Part shown: positions 17,420 to 26,763 of the stretch, piece after piece
Position numbering within the stretch: the first letter of the stretch is position 1
How the letters are laid out: the number at the start of each line of letters is the position of its first letter
Assembly (NCBI RefSeq): GCF_030732845.1
Contig: NZ_JASHKA010000026.1
Location: 16,685 to 80,684, forward strand
Length of the DNA stretch: 64,000 bases
Source of the DNA: Roseibium sp. MMSF_3544
Lineage (GTDB): Bacteria > Pseudomonadota > Alphaproteobacteria > Rhizobiales > Stappiaceae
Direction of reading: 5' to 3'
Program-made: the position numbers and the translations under genes
The notes under the pieces: model-generated
Databases searched by the model: none
What the model was told of the DNA's origin: nothing
What the model saw: the letters and a program-made list of their open reading frames with translations, nothing else

Positions 17420-18415
17420 ATGTTCCGCTTCAAATCGTGTGTTTTTTCCGCGGTCTACGCTGCCGTGTTCGCCGCGTCGGCTGCTCTTGCCGATCCCGCG
17501 ATCGTCTATTCCGTTGGCGGCAAGTTCGACGGTTCGTTCAACGAAAGCGCCTATAACGGCGTGAAACGGTTTGCGGAGAAATCCGGAACGGCCGTGAGAG
17601 AGTTCGAGTTGGACCGGGATTCGCAAAGCCTTCAGGCGCTTCGCAATTACGCGAGCCGTGGTGCCGAGCCGATCGTTGCCATCGGTTTCAACCAGGCCAA
17701 CGCTCTGGGACAGGTTGCGCCCACATTTCCCGAGACTGACTTTGCCATTGTCGACATGGTCGTCGATCAGCCGAATGTGCGCTCCTACGTGTTCAAGGAA
17801 CAGGAAGGTGCCTATATCGCCGGTCTCCTGGCGGCCATGGCGACCGAAAGCGGCACCATCGGTTTTGTCGGCGGCATGGACATTCCGATCATCCGGCGTT
17901 TCCTGTGCGGCTACAAGCAAGGAGCGCTTGCGGTCAATCCGGACATAACGGTCCTCTTCAACATGACCGGGGACACCCCCGCCGCCTTCACTGACCCGGT
18001 TCGGGGCGGCGAATTGGCCATCGGGCAGATCCAGCGCGGCGCTGACGTAATCATCCAGGCGGCCGGTGGAACCGGCCTCGGGGTTCTGCAGGCGGCCGCA
18101 GATTCTGATGTGCTGGGCATCGGAACCGACAGCAATCAGAACGGTCTGCATCCCGGCAAGGTCCTGACATCCATCCGCAAGCGCGTCGACAATGCGGTCT
18201 ATGACAGTTTCCAGTCAGCGGCAAACGGCACGTTCAAGCCAGGCATCCAGGTGCTCGGCCTTGCGGAAGGCGGCATGGACTGGGTGCTCGACGAAAACAA
18301 CGCCTCGCTCATATCGGACGAGATGAAATCGGCGGCGGATACGGCTGTCGAACGAATTTCTGATGGCACCATCAAGGTTCATGATGTCGTTACCGAAGGC
18401 GCGTGTCCTTATTGA
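17420..18415 (+). CDS. BMP-family nucleoside ABC transporter substrate-binding protein (copy 2)
   Basis: A 331-residue paralogue of the preceding gene, homologous along its full length: G-G-K-F-D-G-S-F-N-E-S-A-Y, G-F-V-G-G-M-D-I-P-I, C-G-Y-K-Q-G, and S-N-Q-N-G-L-H-P-G-K-V-L-T-S are all conserved. The signal peptide ends near A-A-L-A-D. The C-terminus, with a final E-G-A-C-P-Y, parallels D-E-S-C-P-N in copy 1. The most divergent parts are the signal peptide and the stretch around residues 40-60. A tandem duplication followed by divergence is the simplest history; different nucleoside preference for the two copies is inference. Confidence 0.93.
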   Translation: MFRFKSCVFSAVYAAVFAASAALADPAIVYSVGGKFDGSFNESAYNGVKRFAEKSGTAVREFELDRDSQSLQALRNYASRGAEPIVAIGFNQANALGQVAPTFPETDFAIVDMVVDQPNVRSYVFKEQEGAYIAGLLAAMATESGTIGFVGGMDIPIIRRFLCGYKQGALAVNPDITVLFNMTGDTPAAFTDPVRGGELAIGQIQRGADVIIQAAGGTGLGVLQAAADSDVLGIGTDSNQNGLHPGKVLTSIRKRVDNAVYDSFQSAANGTFKPGIQVLGLAEGGMDWVLDENNASLISDEMKSAADTAVERISDGTIKVHDVVTEGACPY

Positions 18416-18480
18416 AAAACCGGTTGCGGCAGGGGGCAATCAACAATGACAAAGAAAAACCGTCACGCCTGGGGGAAGGC

Positions 18481-20034
18481 ATGAGCGAAACACCGGCAAT
18501 CGAACTGCGCAAGATCAACAAGAGCTTCGGCCCGGTTCACGCCAACAAGGATATTGACCTTGTCGTGAAGAAAGGATCCATTCACGGGATCATCGGAGAA
18601 AACGGTGCCGGCAAGTCGACGCTCATGTCGATTCTTTACGGGTTCTACCAGGCCGACAAAGGCGACATATTTGTTGACGGCCAGAAGGTAACGATCCCCG
18701 ATTCCAAGGCAGCGATCGCAATGGGGATCGGCATGGTTCACCAGCACTTCATGCTGGTAGACAATTTCTCGGTACTGGAAAATGTCGTTCTGGGCGCAGA
18801 AGACAGCCAGCTGCTTGCCGGAGGCCTCACCCGGGCGCGCTCGGAGTTGAAGCGGCTGGAAGACGAGTATGAGCTTCGGGTCGATCCGGACGCCCTGATC
18901 GAAGATCTACCAGTCGGACTTCAACAGCGCGTGGAAATCCTGAAAGCGCTCTACCGGAGCGCCGAAATCCTCATTCTGGACGAGCCGACGGGCGTTCTGA
19001 CACCCGCTGAGGCGGATCACCTGTTCAAGATCCTTGAAGTTCTCAAGAACGAGGGCAAAACGGTCCTGTTGATCACGCACAAGCTGCGGGAGATCATGGC
19101 GATCACCGACACGGTTTCGGTCATGAGGCGCGGCGAGATGGTCGCGACGGTTGAGACGGAACATACGTCCATGGAACAGCTCGCCGAACTCATGGTCGGA
19201 CGCTCTGTCCTGTTGCGGGTCGACAAGAAACCGGCAGAACCGCAGGCACCTGTCATGGAGGTTTCCAACCTGACCGTGACCGACAGCCGTGGCGTCCAGG
19301 TGGTCAAGGATGTTTCCTTCGAGGTCCGGGCCGGTGAGATCGTCGGCATTGCCGGCGTCTCGGGCAATGGGCAGTCCGAACTGCTTGAAACTCTTGCGGG
19401 CATTCGCAGCGCCACGACAGGTGTTCTCAAAATCAACGGTGAAACCATCGATCTGGGCACCAGCACACTTGATGCCGCCGACATGCGTGACAAGAGCATG
19501 GGCCACGTGCCGGAAGACCGGCACCGCATGGGACTGATCAACAGCTTTACCGAATACGAGAATTCCATTCTCGGCTACCATCGCGATCCGGCCTATTCGA
19601 AGGGCCTTCTGATGGACCTCTCGGTTATCAAGAAGAACGCGGTCGATGAAATCGAAAAATACGATATCCGGCCGCCGAACCCCATGCTCAAGACGGCAAA
19701 CTTCTCCGGTGGAAATCAGCAGAAAATCGTGCTTGCCCGCGAAATCGAGCGGGACCCGGAAGTTCTTCTGGTCGGTCAACCGACAAGGGGCGTCGACATC
19801 GGCGCCATCGAATTTATTCACCGCCGTCTCGTGGAAATGCGCGATGCCGGCAAGGGCATCCTGCTTGTGTCCGTGGAACTCGATGAAATCCGGGCGCTTT
19901 CAGACCGAGTGCTGGTCATGTTCGACGGCAGGATTGTCGGCGAGCGCGGCGCGAATGCCGAGGAAGGTGATCTCGGCCTTCTGATGGCGGGTGTCGACAC
20001 CAACAGCAAGTCACTTGAAGGAGGTGTCCAATGA
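18481..20034 (+). CDS. Nucleoside ABC transporter ATP-binding protein (tandem ATPase)
   Basis: A 517-residue protein with two ABC ATPase domains in tandem, as in sugar and BMP-linked nucleoside importers (NupA, RbsA type). The first domain has G-E-N-G-A-G-K-S-T and I-L-I-L-D-E-P-T; the second has the degenerate G-V-S-G-N-G-Q-S-E in place of Walker A, plus F-S-G-G-N-Q-Q-K-I and a Walker B ending V-G-Q-P-T-R-G-V-D-I-G, both usual for this family. ATG 18481 is chosen over upstream in-frame starts because it begins the family N-terminus and follows GGGGGAAGG. The stop overlaps the next start by four bases. Confidence 0.95.
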   Translation: MSETPAIELRKINKSFGPVHANKDIDLVVKKGSIHGIIGENGAGKSTLMSILYGFYQADKGDIFVDGQKVTIPDSKAAIAMGIGMVHQHFMLVDNFSVLENVVLGAEDSQLLAGGLTRARSELKRLEDEYELRVDPDALIEDLPVGLQQRVEILKALYRSAEILILDEPTGVLTPAEADHLFKILEVLKNEGKTVLLITHKLREIMAITDTVSVMRRGEMVATVETEHTSMEQLAELMVGRSVLLRVDKKPAEPQAPVMEVSNLTVTDSRGVQVVKDVSFEVRAGEIVGIAGVSGNGQSELLETLAGIRSATTGVLKINGETIDLGTSTLDAADMRDKSMGHVPEDRHRMGLINSFTEYENSILGYHRDPAYSKGLLMDLSVIKKNAVDEIEKYDIRPPNPMLKTANFSGGNQQKIVLAREIERDPEVLLVGQPTRGVDIGAIEFIHRRLVEMRDAGKGILLVSVELDEIRALSDRVLVMFDGRIVGERGANAEEGDLGLLMAGVDTNSKSLEGGVQ

Positions 20035-21131
20035 CCGCTGGTCAGTTGCCGCGTTGGGTCGACCTGGGTCTGATCCCCTTCCTGAACCTTGCCGCCGCGT
20101 TTCTCGTCTCCGGTCTTGTTGTGATCCTGATCGGCGAAAATCCGCTCGAGGCCGTCCAGATCCTGGTCTGGGGATCGCTCGGTTACGGCGAAGGCATCGG
20201 TTTCACGCTGTTTTATGCAACCAACTTCATCTTCACCGGGCTTGCGGTCGCCGTCGCCTTTCACGCCGGACTGTTCAACATCGGCGGCGAAGGGCAGGCC
20301 TATATCGGCGGCCTGGGCGTCGCGATGGCGTGTCTGGCTCTGGACGGCATCGTCCCCTGGTATCTGACGCTGCCCTTTGCGATTGTCGGGTCGGCCGCAA
20401 TGGGCGCTGCCTGGGCGTTCATTCCGGCCTGGCTGCAGGCAACCCGGGGCAGCCACGTGGTCATCACGACCATCATGTTCAACTTCATCGCCTCTTCGCT
20501 GATGGTGTACCTGCTCAACGGGCTGTTGAAGGAAGAAGGCTCCATGCAGCCGGAAACGCGCACATTTGAAGATGGCGGCCGTTTGCCGTTCCTCAATGAT
20601 CTGTTTCCCTCCTTCGGCTTTGGCTATGCCCCCGTCAACCTGTCGCTGTTCGTTGCGCTGGCCGCCTGTCTTCTGGTCTGGCTGCTGATCTGGCGAACCA
20701 AGCTCGGTTATGAAATCCGCTCCTTCGGCGCAAATGCGACCGCCGCAGTCTATGCAGGCATTTCTCCGGTCCGCACGATTGTCATCACGATGCTGATCTC
20801 CGGCGGTCTCGCCGGCATGATGGCAATCAACGAGATCATGGGGTCCCAGCACCGGCTGCTCATCGATTTTGTGACCGGCTACGGCTTTGTCGGCATCGCC
20901 GTTGCGCTCATGGGCCGAGCGCATCCGGTCGGCATCATTCTGGCGGCCATCCTGTTCGGGATGCTCTACCAGGGCGGTGCAGAACTTTCTTTCGAAATGC
21001 CGAACATCACGCGTGACATGATCATCGTCATTCAGGGTCTGGTGATCCTCTTTGCCGGTGCCCTTGAGTATATGTTCCGACCCGCAATTATCCGGCTGTT
21101 CACACCGGCCCTTAAGGCGAAGGAGGCGTAA
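20031..21131 (+). CDS. Nucleoside ABC transporter permease 1 (NupB-like)
   Basis: A 366-residue inner-membrane permease of the branched-chain amino-acid/ribose (BPD_transp_2) family, with about nine hydrophobic segments. Diagnostic loops are H-A-G-L-F-N-I-G-G-E-G-Q near residue 85 and the central L-G-Y-E-I-R-S-F-G-A-N-A motif. The start ATGA overlaps the ATPase stop, and permease 2 begins two bases after its stop. It forms the translocation pore with permease 2 and is energised by the tandem ATPase. The longer C-terminal membrane part is normal for this partner. Confidence 0.94.
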   Translation: MTAGQLPRWVDLGLIPFLNLAAAFLVSGLVVILIGENPLEAVQILVWGSLGYGEGIGFTLFYATNFIFTGLAVAVAFHAGLFNIGGEGQAYIGGLGVAMACLALDGIVPWYLTLPFAIVGSAAMGAAWAFIPAWLQATRGSHVVITTIMFNFIASSLMVYLLNGLLKEEGSMQPETRTFEDGGRLPFLNDLFPSFGFGYAPVNLSLFVALAACLLVWLLIWRTKLGYEIRSFGANATAAVYAGISPVRTIVITMLISGGLAGMMAINEIMGSQHRLLIDFVTGYGFVGIAVALMGRAHPVGIILAAILFGMLYQGGAELSFEMPNITRDMIIVIQGLVILFAGALEYMFRPAIIRLFTPALKAKEA

Positions 21132-21133
21132 TC

Positions 21134-22102
21134 ATGTTCGAAGATTTTATCCTGATCCTCGATTCCACCGTTCGCCTGTCAACGCCCCTCCTGCTGGCGT
21201 GTCTCGCCGGTCTTTATTCGGAGCGTTCCGGTGTTGTCGACATCGGTCTGGAAGGAAAGATGCTCGGTGCCGCATTCGGCGCGGGGGCCGTGGCCTATAT
21301 CACCGCCAATGCCTGGCTCGGCCTGCTCGCGGGCATTGCTGTTTCAGTGTCGCTCGGGCTGCTGCACGGCTTTGCCTCGATTTCCAACAGGGGCAACCAG
21401 ATCGTTTCCGGCGTGGCAATCAATTTCCTGGCCGCCGGTCTGACGGCGCTTCTCGGCCAGACCTGGTTCCGGCAGGGTGGCCGGACGCCCGCACTGCCGG
21501 AAGGAGGCCGCTTTGGGGACATCGTCTGGCCGTTTGCCGAGCAGATCCGGGAGATCCCGATCATCGGTCCGATTTATGCCGAGCTGTTTTCAAGCCACAA
21601 CATCCTTGTTTACGCGGCCTTCCTAGCGGTCCCGCTAACCTGGTGGATCCTCTTTAGAACGCGTTTCGGACTGCGCCTGCGTGCCGTGGGCGAAAACCCG
21701 GCGGCGGTCGATACGGCGGGCATCTCGGTAACCTGGTTGCGCTATCGTGCCGTGATTGCCTGCGGTATCCTGTGTGGATTTGCCGGCGCGTATCTTTCGA
21801 TCGCCCAGGGAGCCGGCTTCGGTGTCAACATGACGGCGGGTAAGGGTTTCATCGCGCTCGCGGCTCTGATCTTCGCAAAGTGGCGGCCGGCGAGTGCCAT
21901 GCTGACGTGCCTACTCTTCGGTTTCCTTGATGCCGTTGCCATCCGTATGCAGGGCCAGGAACTCCCGGGCGTCGGCGAGATTCCGGTTCAGTTCTTCCAG
22001 GCGCTGCCTTACGTTCTGACCGTAATCCTGCTGGCCGGGTTCATCGGCAAGGCAATTCCGCCGAAAGCCGCCGGTATCCCGTATCTGAAGGAACGCTCAT
22101 GA
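21134..22102 (+). CDS. Nucleoside ABC transporter permease 2 (NupC-like)
   Basis: The 322-residue second permease of the same family, with Y-S-E-R-S-G-V-V-D-I-G-L-E-G-K-M near residue 30, F-A-S-I-S-N-R-G-N-Q-I-V-S-G, and G-L-R-L-R-A-V-G-E-N-P in the ATPase-contact loop. It lies two bases after permease 1 and overlaps cdd by four bases, showing tight translational coupling of import with the first intracellular step. The two binding proteins, this permease pair and the ATPase make a full importer. Confidence 0.94.
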   Translation: MFEDFILILDSTVRLSTPLLLACLAGLYSERSGVVDIGLEGKMLGAAFGAGAVAYITANAWLGLLAGIAVSVSLGLLHGFASISNRGNQIVSGVAINFLAAGLTALLGQTWFRQGGRTPALPEGGRFGDIVWPFAEQIREIPIIGPIYAELFSSHNILVYAAFLAVPLTWWILFRTRFGLRLRAVGENPAAVDTAGISVTWLRYRAVIACGILCGFAGAYLSIAQGAGFGVNMTAGKGFIALAALIFAKWRPASAMLTCLLFGFLDAVAIRMQGQELPGVGEIPVQFFQALPYVLTVILLAGFIGKAIPPKAAGIPYLKERS

Positions 22103-22509
22103 GCGACTTGGATGCTCTCTTCGATGCTGCCAAAGCGGTGCGCGAAAAGGCCTACGCGCCTTACTCGAAATTTCAGGTCGGAGCTGCATTCCGCACTCCG
22201 GACGGGACGGTGTTTACAGGCTGCAATGTCGAAAACGCGTCCTATCCGGTCAGCGTTTGCGCTGAGGGCGGTGCAGTTAGCGCAATGATTGCGGCCGGCT
22301 ACCGCGAAATTGAGGAAGCCGTTGTGGTGGGAGATGCGGCACTGTGCACGCCGTGTGGTGTTTGCCGCCAGCGTTTTGCCGAATTCGGCACCGACAATCT
22401 GGTAGTACATGTTGCAGACCTGAACGGCATCAAGCGGAGCTTCACGCTGGAGGAGCTGCTGCCTGCCGCATTTGAACTTGAAGACCAAACAAAAGACAAG
22501 AAGGACTGA
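22099..22509 (+). CDS. cdd: Cytidine deaminase
   Basis: A 136-residue homotetramer-type cytidine deaminase converting (deoxy)cytidine to (deoxy)uridine. Zinc and catalytic residues are visible: C-A-E (in S-V-C-A-E-G-G-A-V) and P-C-G-V-C-R-Q, with the substrate-binding F-x-V-G-A-A and N-V-E-N-A-S-Y. It is translationally coupled to the upstream permease. In this operon it funnels cytidine into uridine. No dedicated uridine phosphorylase is seen in the window, so uridine cleavage would need another enzyme or the broad specificity of the pyrimidine phosphorylase downstream. Confidence 0.95.
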   Translation: MSDLDALFDAAKAVREKAYAPYSKFQVGAAFRTPDGTVFTGCNVENASYPVSVCAEGGAVSAMIAAGYREIEEAVVVGDAALCTPCGVCRQRFAEFGTDNLVVHVADLNGIKRSFTLEELLPAAFELEDQTKDKKD

Positions 22510-22515
22510 CCCTCA

Positions 22516-23322
22516 ATGAGTGGTTACGGCCGTGAATGCGCGGACATTGTCCGTGCTGCCCGTCAGGGTTCCTACAAAATTGGCATGATCCTCGGGTCCG
22601 GGCTGGGCGCCCTGGCTGAAGAGGTCGAAGATGCCGTTCGCATCCCATACGGTCACCTGACCGAATTCCCGGTCTCGACGGTGACGTCCCACTCCAGTGA
22701 ACTTGTCGCCGGGACGCTGGCAGGTGTGCCGGTCGTGATCCTGTCCGGGCGCGCACACTATTATGAGTCGGGCGATCCGACCGTAATGCGCACACCGGTC
22801 GAAACCCTGAAAGAGCTTGGCTGCGAAATTCTGTTGGCAACCAATGCCGCCGGGTCCCTGAGAGAGGAAGTCGCGCCCGGATCGCCGATGCTGATTTCCG
22901 ATCACATCAACTGGTCTGGCAAGAACCCGCTGATCGGCGAAGAGGACGAGAAGCGGTTTCTGGATCTCAGCGCCGCATATGATGCAGGCTTGCGCGATGC
23001 CATGAAGAAAGTGGCCGCCGAAACCGGCGATCCGATCGCTGAAGGCGTCTATATGTGGTTCTCCGGACCGTCCTTCGAGACACCGGCTGAGATCTGCCTG
23101 GCCAAGATGCTCGGCGCCGACGCTGTCGGCATGTCCACAGTGCCGGAGGTTATTATCGCCAGGTTCCTTGGCATGAAGGTCGCGGCCATGTCGATCATCA
23201 CCAACTACGGCGCAGGTATGCAGACACACGCCCTGTCTCATGACGAAACCAAAGCCGTCGCGCTGAAGGGCATGGAACGCATGAAAGAACTGGTACGGTC
23301 TTTTGTGAAGGAGGTCGGCTGA
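22516..23322 (+). CDS. punA: Purine nucleoside phosphorylase (trimeric type)
   Basis: A 268-residue family-2 PNP that splits inosine/guanosine and deoxy forms with phosphate into base and (deoxy)ribose-1-phosphate. Motifs are the phosphate-binding G-S-G-L-G near the N-terminus, S-G-R-A-H-Y-Y-E, T-N-A-A-G-S, and E-V-I-I-A-R-F-L-G-M-K near the end. The stop codon shares its last base with the start of deoC. Its sugar product feeds DeoB and DeoC in the same operon, and adenosine deaminase downstream supplies inosine. Confidence 0.95.
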   Translation: MSGYGRECADIVRAARQGSYKIGMILGSGLGALAEEVEDAVRIPYGHLTEFPVSTVTSHSSELVAGTLAGVPVVILSGRAHYYESGDPTVMRTPVETLKELGCEILLATNAAGSLREEVAPGSPMLISDHINWSGKNPLIGEEDEKRFLDLSAAYDAGLRDAMKKVAAETGDPIAEGVYMWFSGPSFETPAEICLAKMLGADAVGMSTVPEVIIARFLGMKVAAMSIITNYGAGMQTHALSHDETKAVALKGMERMKELVRSFVKEVG

Positions 23323-24098
23323 TGAGTGATGTGATTGAAAACGCTAAACGCGCCTTGGGCCTGGTCGATCTGACCAACCTGAACGACGACTGCACACCGG
23401 ACGACATTACTGCGCTGACCGGGCGCACCGTTACCGACCACGGCTCTGTTGCCGCCGTATGTGTCTGGCCGCGTTTTGTGGCACAGGCTGCGAAGGAACT
23501 GACCGGCACGGGCGTCAAGGTTGCGACCGTGGTCAATTTCCCCGAGGGCGGTGAAGACACGGAAGCGGTTGTTGCCGAGACCCGGCAAGCAATTGCCGAT
23601 GGTGCCGACGAAATCGACCTTGTCATGGCCTACAAAGCATTCGCTTCCGGCCGGAAGGGGTTTGCGGAGGAACAGATCATTCGGGTCAAGGCGGCTGTTC
23701 CGGAGCCGGCCATCCTGAAGGTGATCCTCGAGACCGGTGAGATCAAGGATCCGCTTCTCATCCACGCTGCCTCCAATGTGGCCATCGCAGCGGGCGCCGA
23801 TTTCATCAAGACTTCAACAGGCAAGGTTGTCGTCAACGCGACACTCGAAGCTGCGGAAATCATGTTGACCGCGATCGAAGAAGCGCGTCGCGACAATGCG
23901 GAGCGCGTGATCGGCTTCAAGCCTGCCGGCGGTATCAGGACAAGCGAGGATGCGGAATCTTACCTTGCGCTCGCCGACCGGATCATGGGTCACAATTGGG
24001 CGTCTGCCTCCACCTTCCGGTTCGGCGCCAGCGGTCTGCTGGATGCCTTGATCGCAACGATCGAAGGCAGGGACGCGGCCACCGGCCAGGGCTACTAA
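23322..24098 (+). CDS. deoC: Deoxyribose-phosphate aldolase
   Basis: A 258-residue class-I aldolase cleaving deoxyribose-5-phosphate to glyceraldehyde-3-phosphate and acetaldehyde. The Schiff-base lysine is in F-I-K-T-S-T-G-K, the proton-relay lysine in I-G-F-K-P-A-G-G-I-R, and the N-terminal catalytic Asp in D-L-T-N-L-N-D-D-C. The start codon overlaps the punA stop (TGATG). This is the final step that returns deoxyribose carbon to glycolysis. Confidence 0.95.
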   Translation: MSDVIENAKRALGLVDLTNLNDDCTPDDITALTGRTVTDHGSVAAVCVWPRFVAQAAKELTGTGVKVATVVNFPEGGEDTEAVVAETRQAIADGADEIDLVMAYKAFASGRKGFAEEQIIRVKAAVPEPAILKVILETGEIKDPLLIHAASNVAIAAGADFIKTSTGKVVVNATLEAAEIMLTAIEEARRDNAERVIGFKPAGGIRTSEDAESYLALADRIMGHNWASASTFRFGASGLLDALIATIEGRDAATGQGY

Positions 24099-24121
24099 CG
24101 GCGCAAAAAGGATCGATAAAC

Positions 24122-25438
24122 ATGCTGCCGCAGGAACTAATTCGCAAGAAACGCGACGGGGGCACGCTCGACGCGGAAGAAATAGCCTTCTTCGTCAAGG
24201 GGCTCGCCGACGGTTCGGTCACCGAAGGGCAGGTCTCCGCGCTCGCCATGGCCGTTTTCTTCAAGGGCTTGAGCGTTGAGGAGCGCGTGGCGTTGACGCT
24301 CGCCATGCGCGACAGCGGCGACGTGATGGACTGGATGGAGGTCGATGCTCCGATCCTCGACAAGCACTCCACCGGCGGTGTGGGTGACAATGTCTCGCTC
24401 ATGCTTGCTCCGGCGCTTGCCGCCTGTGGCGCGGCCGTTCCGATGATCTCCGGCCGGGGACTGGGGCATACCGGCGGCACGCTCGACAAGTTCGACAGCA
24501 TTCCGGGTTACCAGACCCAGCCGGACAATCTTCTGTTCAAGAAAGTGGTGCGCGATATCGGCTGCGCGGTCATTGGCCAGACCGGTAATCTGGCTCCGGC
24601 GGACAAGCGTTTTTACGCCATTCGAGACGTCACCGCGACGGTGGAGAGCATCGATCTGATCACGGCCTCGATCCTGTCAAAGAAGCTCGCAGCAGGCCTT
24701 CAGGGACTGGTGCTCGACGTCAAATGGGGAACGGGTGCCTTCATGGCCTCGCTCGAGGAAGCAAGAGCGCTCGCTGAAAGCTTGGTTCTGGTCGCCAACG
24801 GCGCTGGTCTGAAGACAACCGCGCTTCTTACCGACATGAACGAACCGCTGGCGTCTGCCGCCGGTAACGCCGTCGAAATGCAAAACGCCGTCGACTTCCT
24901 GAAAGGTACGGCTGTCGATAACCGGCTTTGGGACGTGACAGTCGCCCAGGGTGGTGAGTTGCTCGCGTCCGGTGGCATCGCGCCGACGGCCGACGTGGGT
25001 GCGAACATGATGCGCGAAGCTTTCGACAGCGGCGAAGCCGCCGAAAAGTTCGGTCAGATGGTGCACGCGCTCGGTGGTCCCGTCGACTTCATGGAAAAGA
25101 GTGAGCTCTATCTCGCCAAGGCGCCGGTGCAGGCACCCGTTTACGCGGACGAAGAGGGTACGGTTACCGCCGTCGACGCACGTGCCGTTGGCGTTGCCGT
25201 GGTTGCTCTCGGTGGCGGACGGCGGGCGGCTGCCGACGTGATCGATCCGTCCGTAGGCCTGACCGACCTTGCCGGCATCGGAAACTCCGTCGACGCGGAC
25301 GCGCCGCTTGCGATCGTTCACGCGCGCTCTGAAGCGGAAGCGGAAGCGGCGGCTATTGCCGTTCGAAATGCCTATACGGTCGGGGACGCAATCGACGTTC
25401 CCGACAACCCGAGCGTCGTGGATCATATTGCTGCGTGA
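24122..25438 (+). CDS. deoA: Thymidine phosphorylase
   Basis: A 438-residue enzyme of the nucleoside phosphorylase II family (thymidine to thymine plus deoxyribose-1-phosphate). K-H-S-T-G-G-V-G-D (near residue 80) is the family signature, followed by the substrate-binding S-G-R-G-L-G-H-T-G-G-T-L-D-K. The ATG at 24122 (AAGGA upstream) gives the standard N-terminus L-P-Q-E-L-I-R-K-K; the open frame further upstream runs through the end of deoC. The product is converted by DeoB then DeoC, both encoded here. Confidence 0.95.
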   Translation: MLPQELIRKKRDGGTLDAEEIAFFVKGLADGSVTEGQVSALAMAVFFKGLSVEERVALTLAMRDSGDVMDWMEVDAPILDKHSTGGVGDNVSLMLAPALAACGAAVPMISGRGLGHTGGTLDKFDSIPGYQTQPDNLLFKKVVRDIGCAVIGQTGNLAPADKRFYAIRDVTATVESIDLITASILSKKLAAGLQGLVLDVKWGTGAFMASLEEARALAESLVLVANGAGLKTTALLTDMNEPLASAAGNAVEMQNAVDFLKGTAVDNRLWDVTVAQGGELLASGGIAPTADVGANMMREAFDSGEAAEKFGQMVHALGGPVDFMEKSELYLAKAPVQAPVYADEEGTVTAVDARAVGVAVVALGGGRRAAADVIDPSVGLTDLAGIGNSVDADAPLAIVHARSEAEAEAAAIAVRNAYTVGDAIDVPDNPSVVDHIAA

Positions 25439-25501
25439 TCGAACGCATCGGCAACACTCCGGTCCTTGGGGCCGGCAAAAAACAGAATTGAGGAGACACC
25501 C

Positions 25502-26722
25502 ATGTCGCGAGCATTCCTGTGCGTGCTGGACAGTTTCGGCATTGGCGGTGCGGCTGACGCCGGGGCGTTCGGCGACGCCGGGTCCGACACCCTGGGACAT
25601 ATCGCCGAGCGCTGCGCCGCGTGCGACGGCGACCGGGAGGGGCTGCGCAGTGGTCCCTTGACGGTCCCCAACATGGATCGGTTGGGCCTTGGTGCAGCGG
25701 GGCGCCTGTCCACCGGCAATGACATTCCGGGGCTTGAGTTCGGTGGCGACCCCGAAGGCTTGTGGGGGTTTGCAGCGGAAGTGTCGAACGGCAAGGATAC
25801 GCCGTCCGGTCACTGGGAAATCGCCGGCGTTCCTGTGCGGTTCGACTGGGGATATTTTCCGGAAACCATCCCGACGTTTCCTGCCGATCTCATCGCGAAG
25901 ATCAGCGACGAGGCCGGTCTGGACGGCATACTTGGCGACAAGCATGCATCCGGGACGGTGATCATCGAGGAGCTAGGCGAGGAGCACGTCAGAACCGGCA
26001 AGCCGATTTTCTACACCTCCGCGGACTCCGTTATCCAGATTGCAGCGCATGAAGACCACTACGGTCTGGAGAAACTCTACGAACTGTGCGAGATCACGCG
26101 GAAGTTTGCCGATCCCTACAACATCGGGAGGGTGATTGCCCGGCCGTTCTCCGGCGAAACCTCGCAGACGTTTCAGCGCACGGCAAACCGGCGCGATTAT
26201 TCCGTCCTGCCTCCGGAACCGACCTTGCTGGACCGGCTGACCGAAGCCGGTCGCACGGTCATCGGCGTCGGGAAAATCTCGGACATCTTTGCCCATCAGG
26301 GTGTTGCGAAAGTCCTGAAAGGGGCCGGCAACGACCAGCTCTTCGACAAGACCCTCGAAGCCATGGATATGGCTGACGACGGCGACCTCGTGTTTTCCAA
26401 TTTCATCGATTTCGACTCCCTTTATGGGCATCGTCGCGATGTTCCCGGATATGCAGCCGCACTTGAGCATTTCGATAAGCGTTTGCCGGAAATGATCGGC
26501 AAGATGCGTGATGGCGACTTGCTGGTGCTGACCGCCGATCACGGCTGCGATCCGACTTGGAAGGGAACCGATCACACGAGGGAAAACGTCCCGGTTCTTG
26601 CAACGGGCCCCGGTATCGCGGGCAGGGGTGTCGGTGGAAGAAAAACCTACGCCGACATTGGGGAAAGCGTTGCAGAGCATCTCGGCATCGCGCAAGGTCC
26701 GCACGGCACGAGTTTTCTATAA
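25502..26722 (+). CDS. deoB: Phosphopentomutase
   Basis: A 406-residue Mn-dependent mutase of the alkaline-phosphatase fold that interconverts (deoxy)ribose-1-phosphate and the 5-phosphates. The N-terminal metal ligand Asp is in V-L-D-S-F-G-I-G; the phosphorylated Thr region K-D-T-P-S-G-H-W-E, S-A-D-S-V-I-Q-I-A-A-H-E, and the C-terminal ligands in T-A-D-H-G-C-D-P-T and H-T-R-E are present. GAGGAG lies seven bases before ATG 25502. It joins the phosphorylases to DeoC and to pentose-phosphate metabolism. Confidence 0.95.
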   Translation: MSRAFLCVLDSFGIGGAADAGAFGDAGSDTLGHIAERCAACDGDREGLRSGPLTVPNMDRLGLGAAGRLSTGNDIPGLEFGGDPEGLWGFAAEVSNGKDTPSGHWEIAGVPVRFDWGYFPETIPTFPADLIAKISDEAGLDGILGDKHASGTVIIEELGEEHVRTGKPIFYTSADSVIQIAAHEDHYGLEKLYELCEITRKFADPYNIGRVIARPFSGETSQTFQRTANRRDYSVLPPEPTLLDRLTEAGRTVIGVGKISDIFAHQGVAKVLKGAGNDQLFDKTLEAMDMADDGDLVFSNFIDFDSLYGHRRDVPGYAAALEHFDKRLPEMIGKMRDGDLLVLTADHGCDPTWKGTDHTRENVPVLATGPGIAGRGVGGRKTYADIGESVAEHLGIAQGPHGTSFL

Positions 26723-26763
26723 CCCGAACTCACAAGTTACGAAAAAGGCAGGTCACGCCTGAA

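Noticed and set aside
24677..25945. 422-codon minus-strand open frame
   Set aside because: Antisense to deoA and deoB, which are both convincing. The translation is Arg/His-rich without any family motif.
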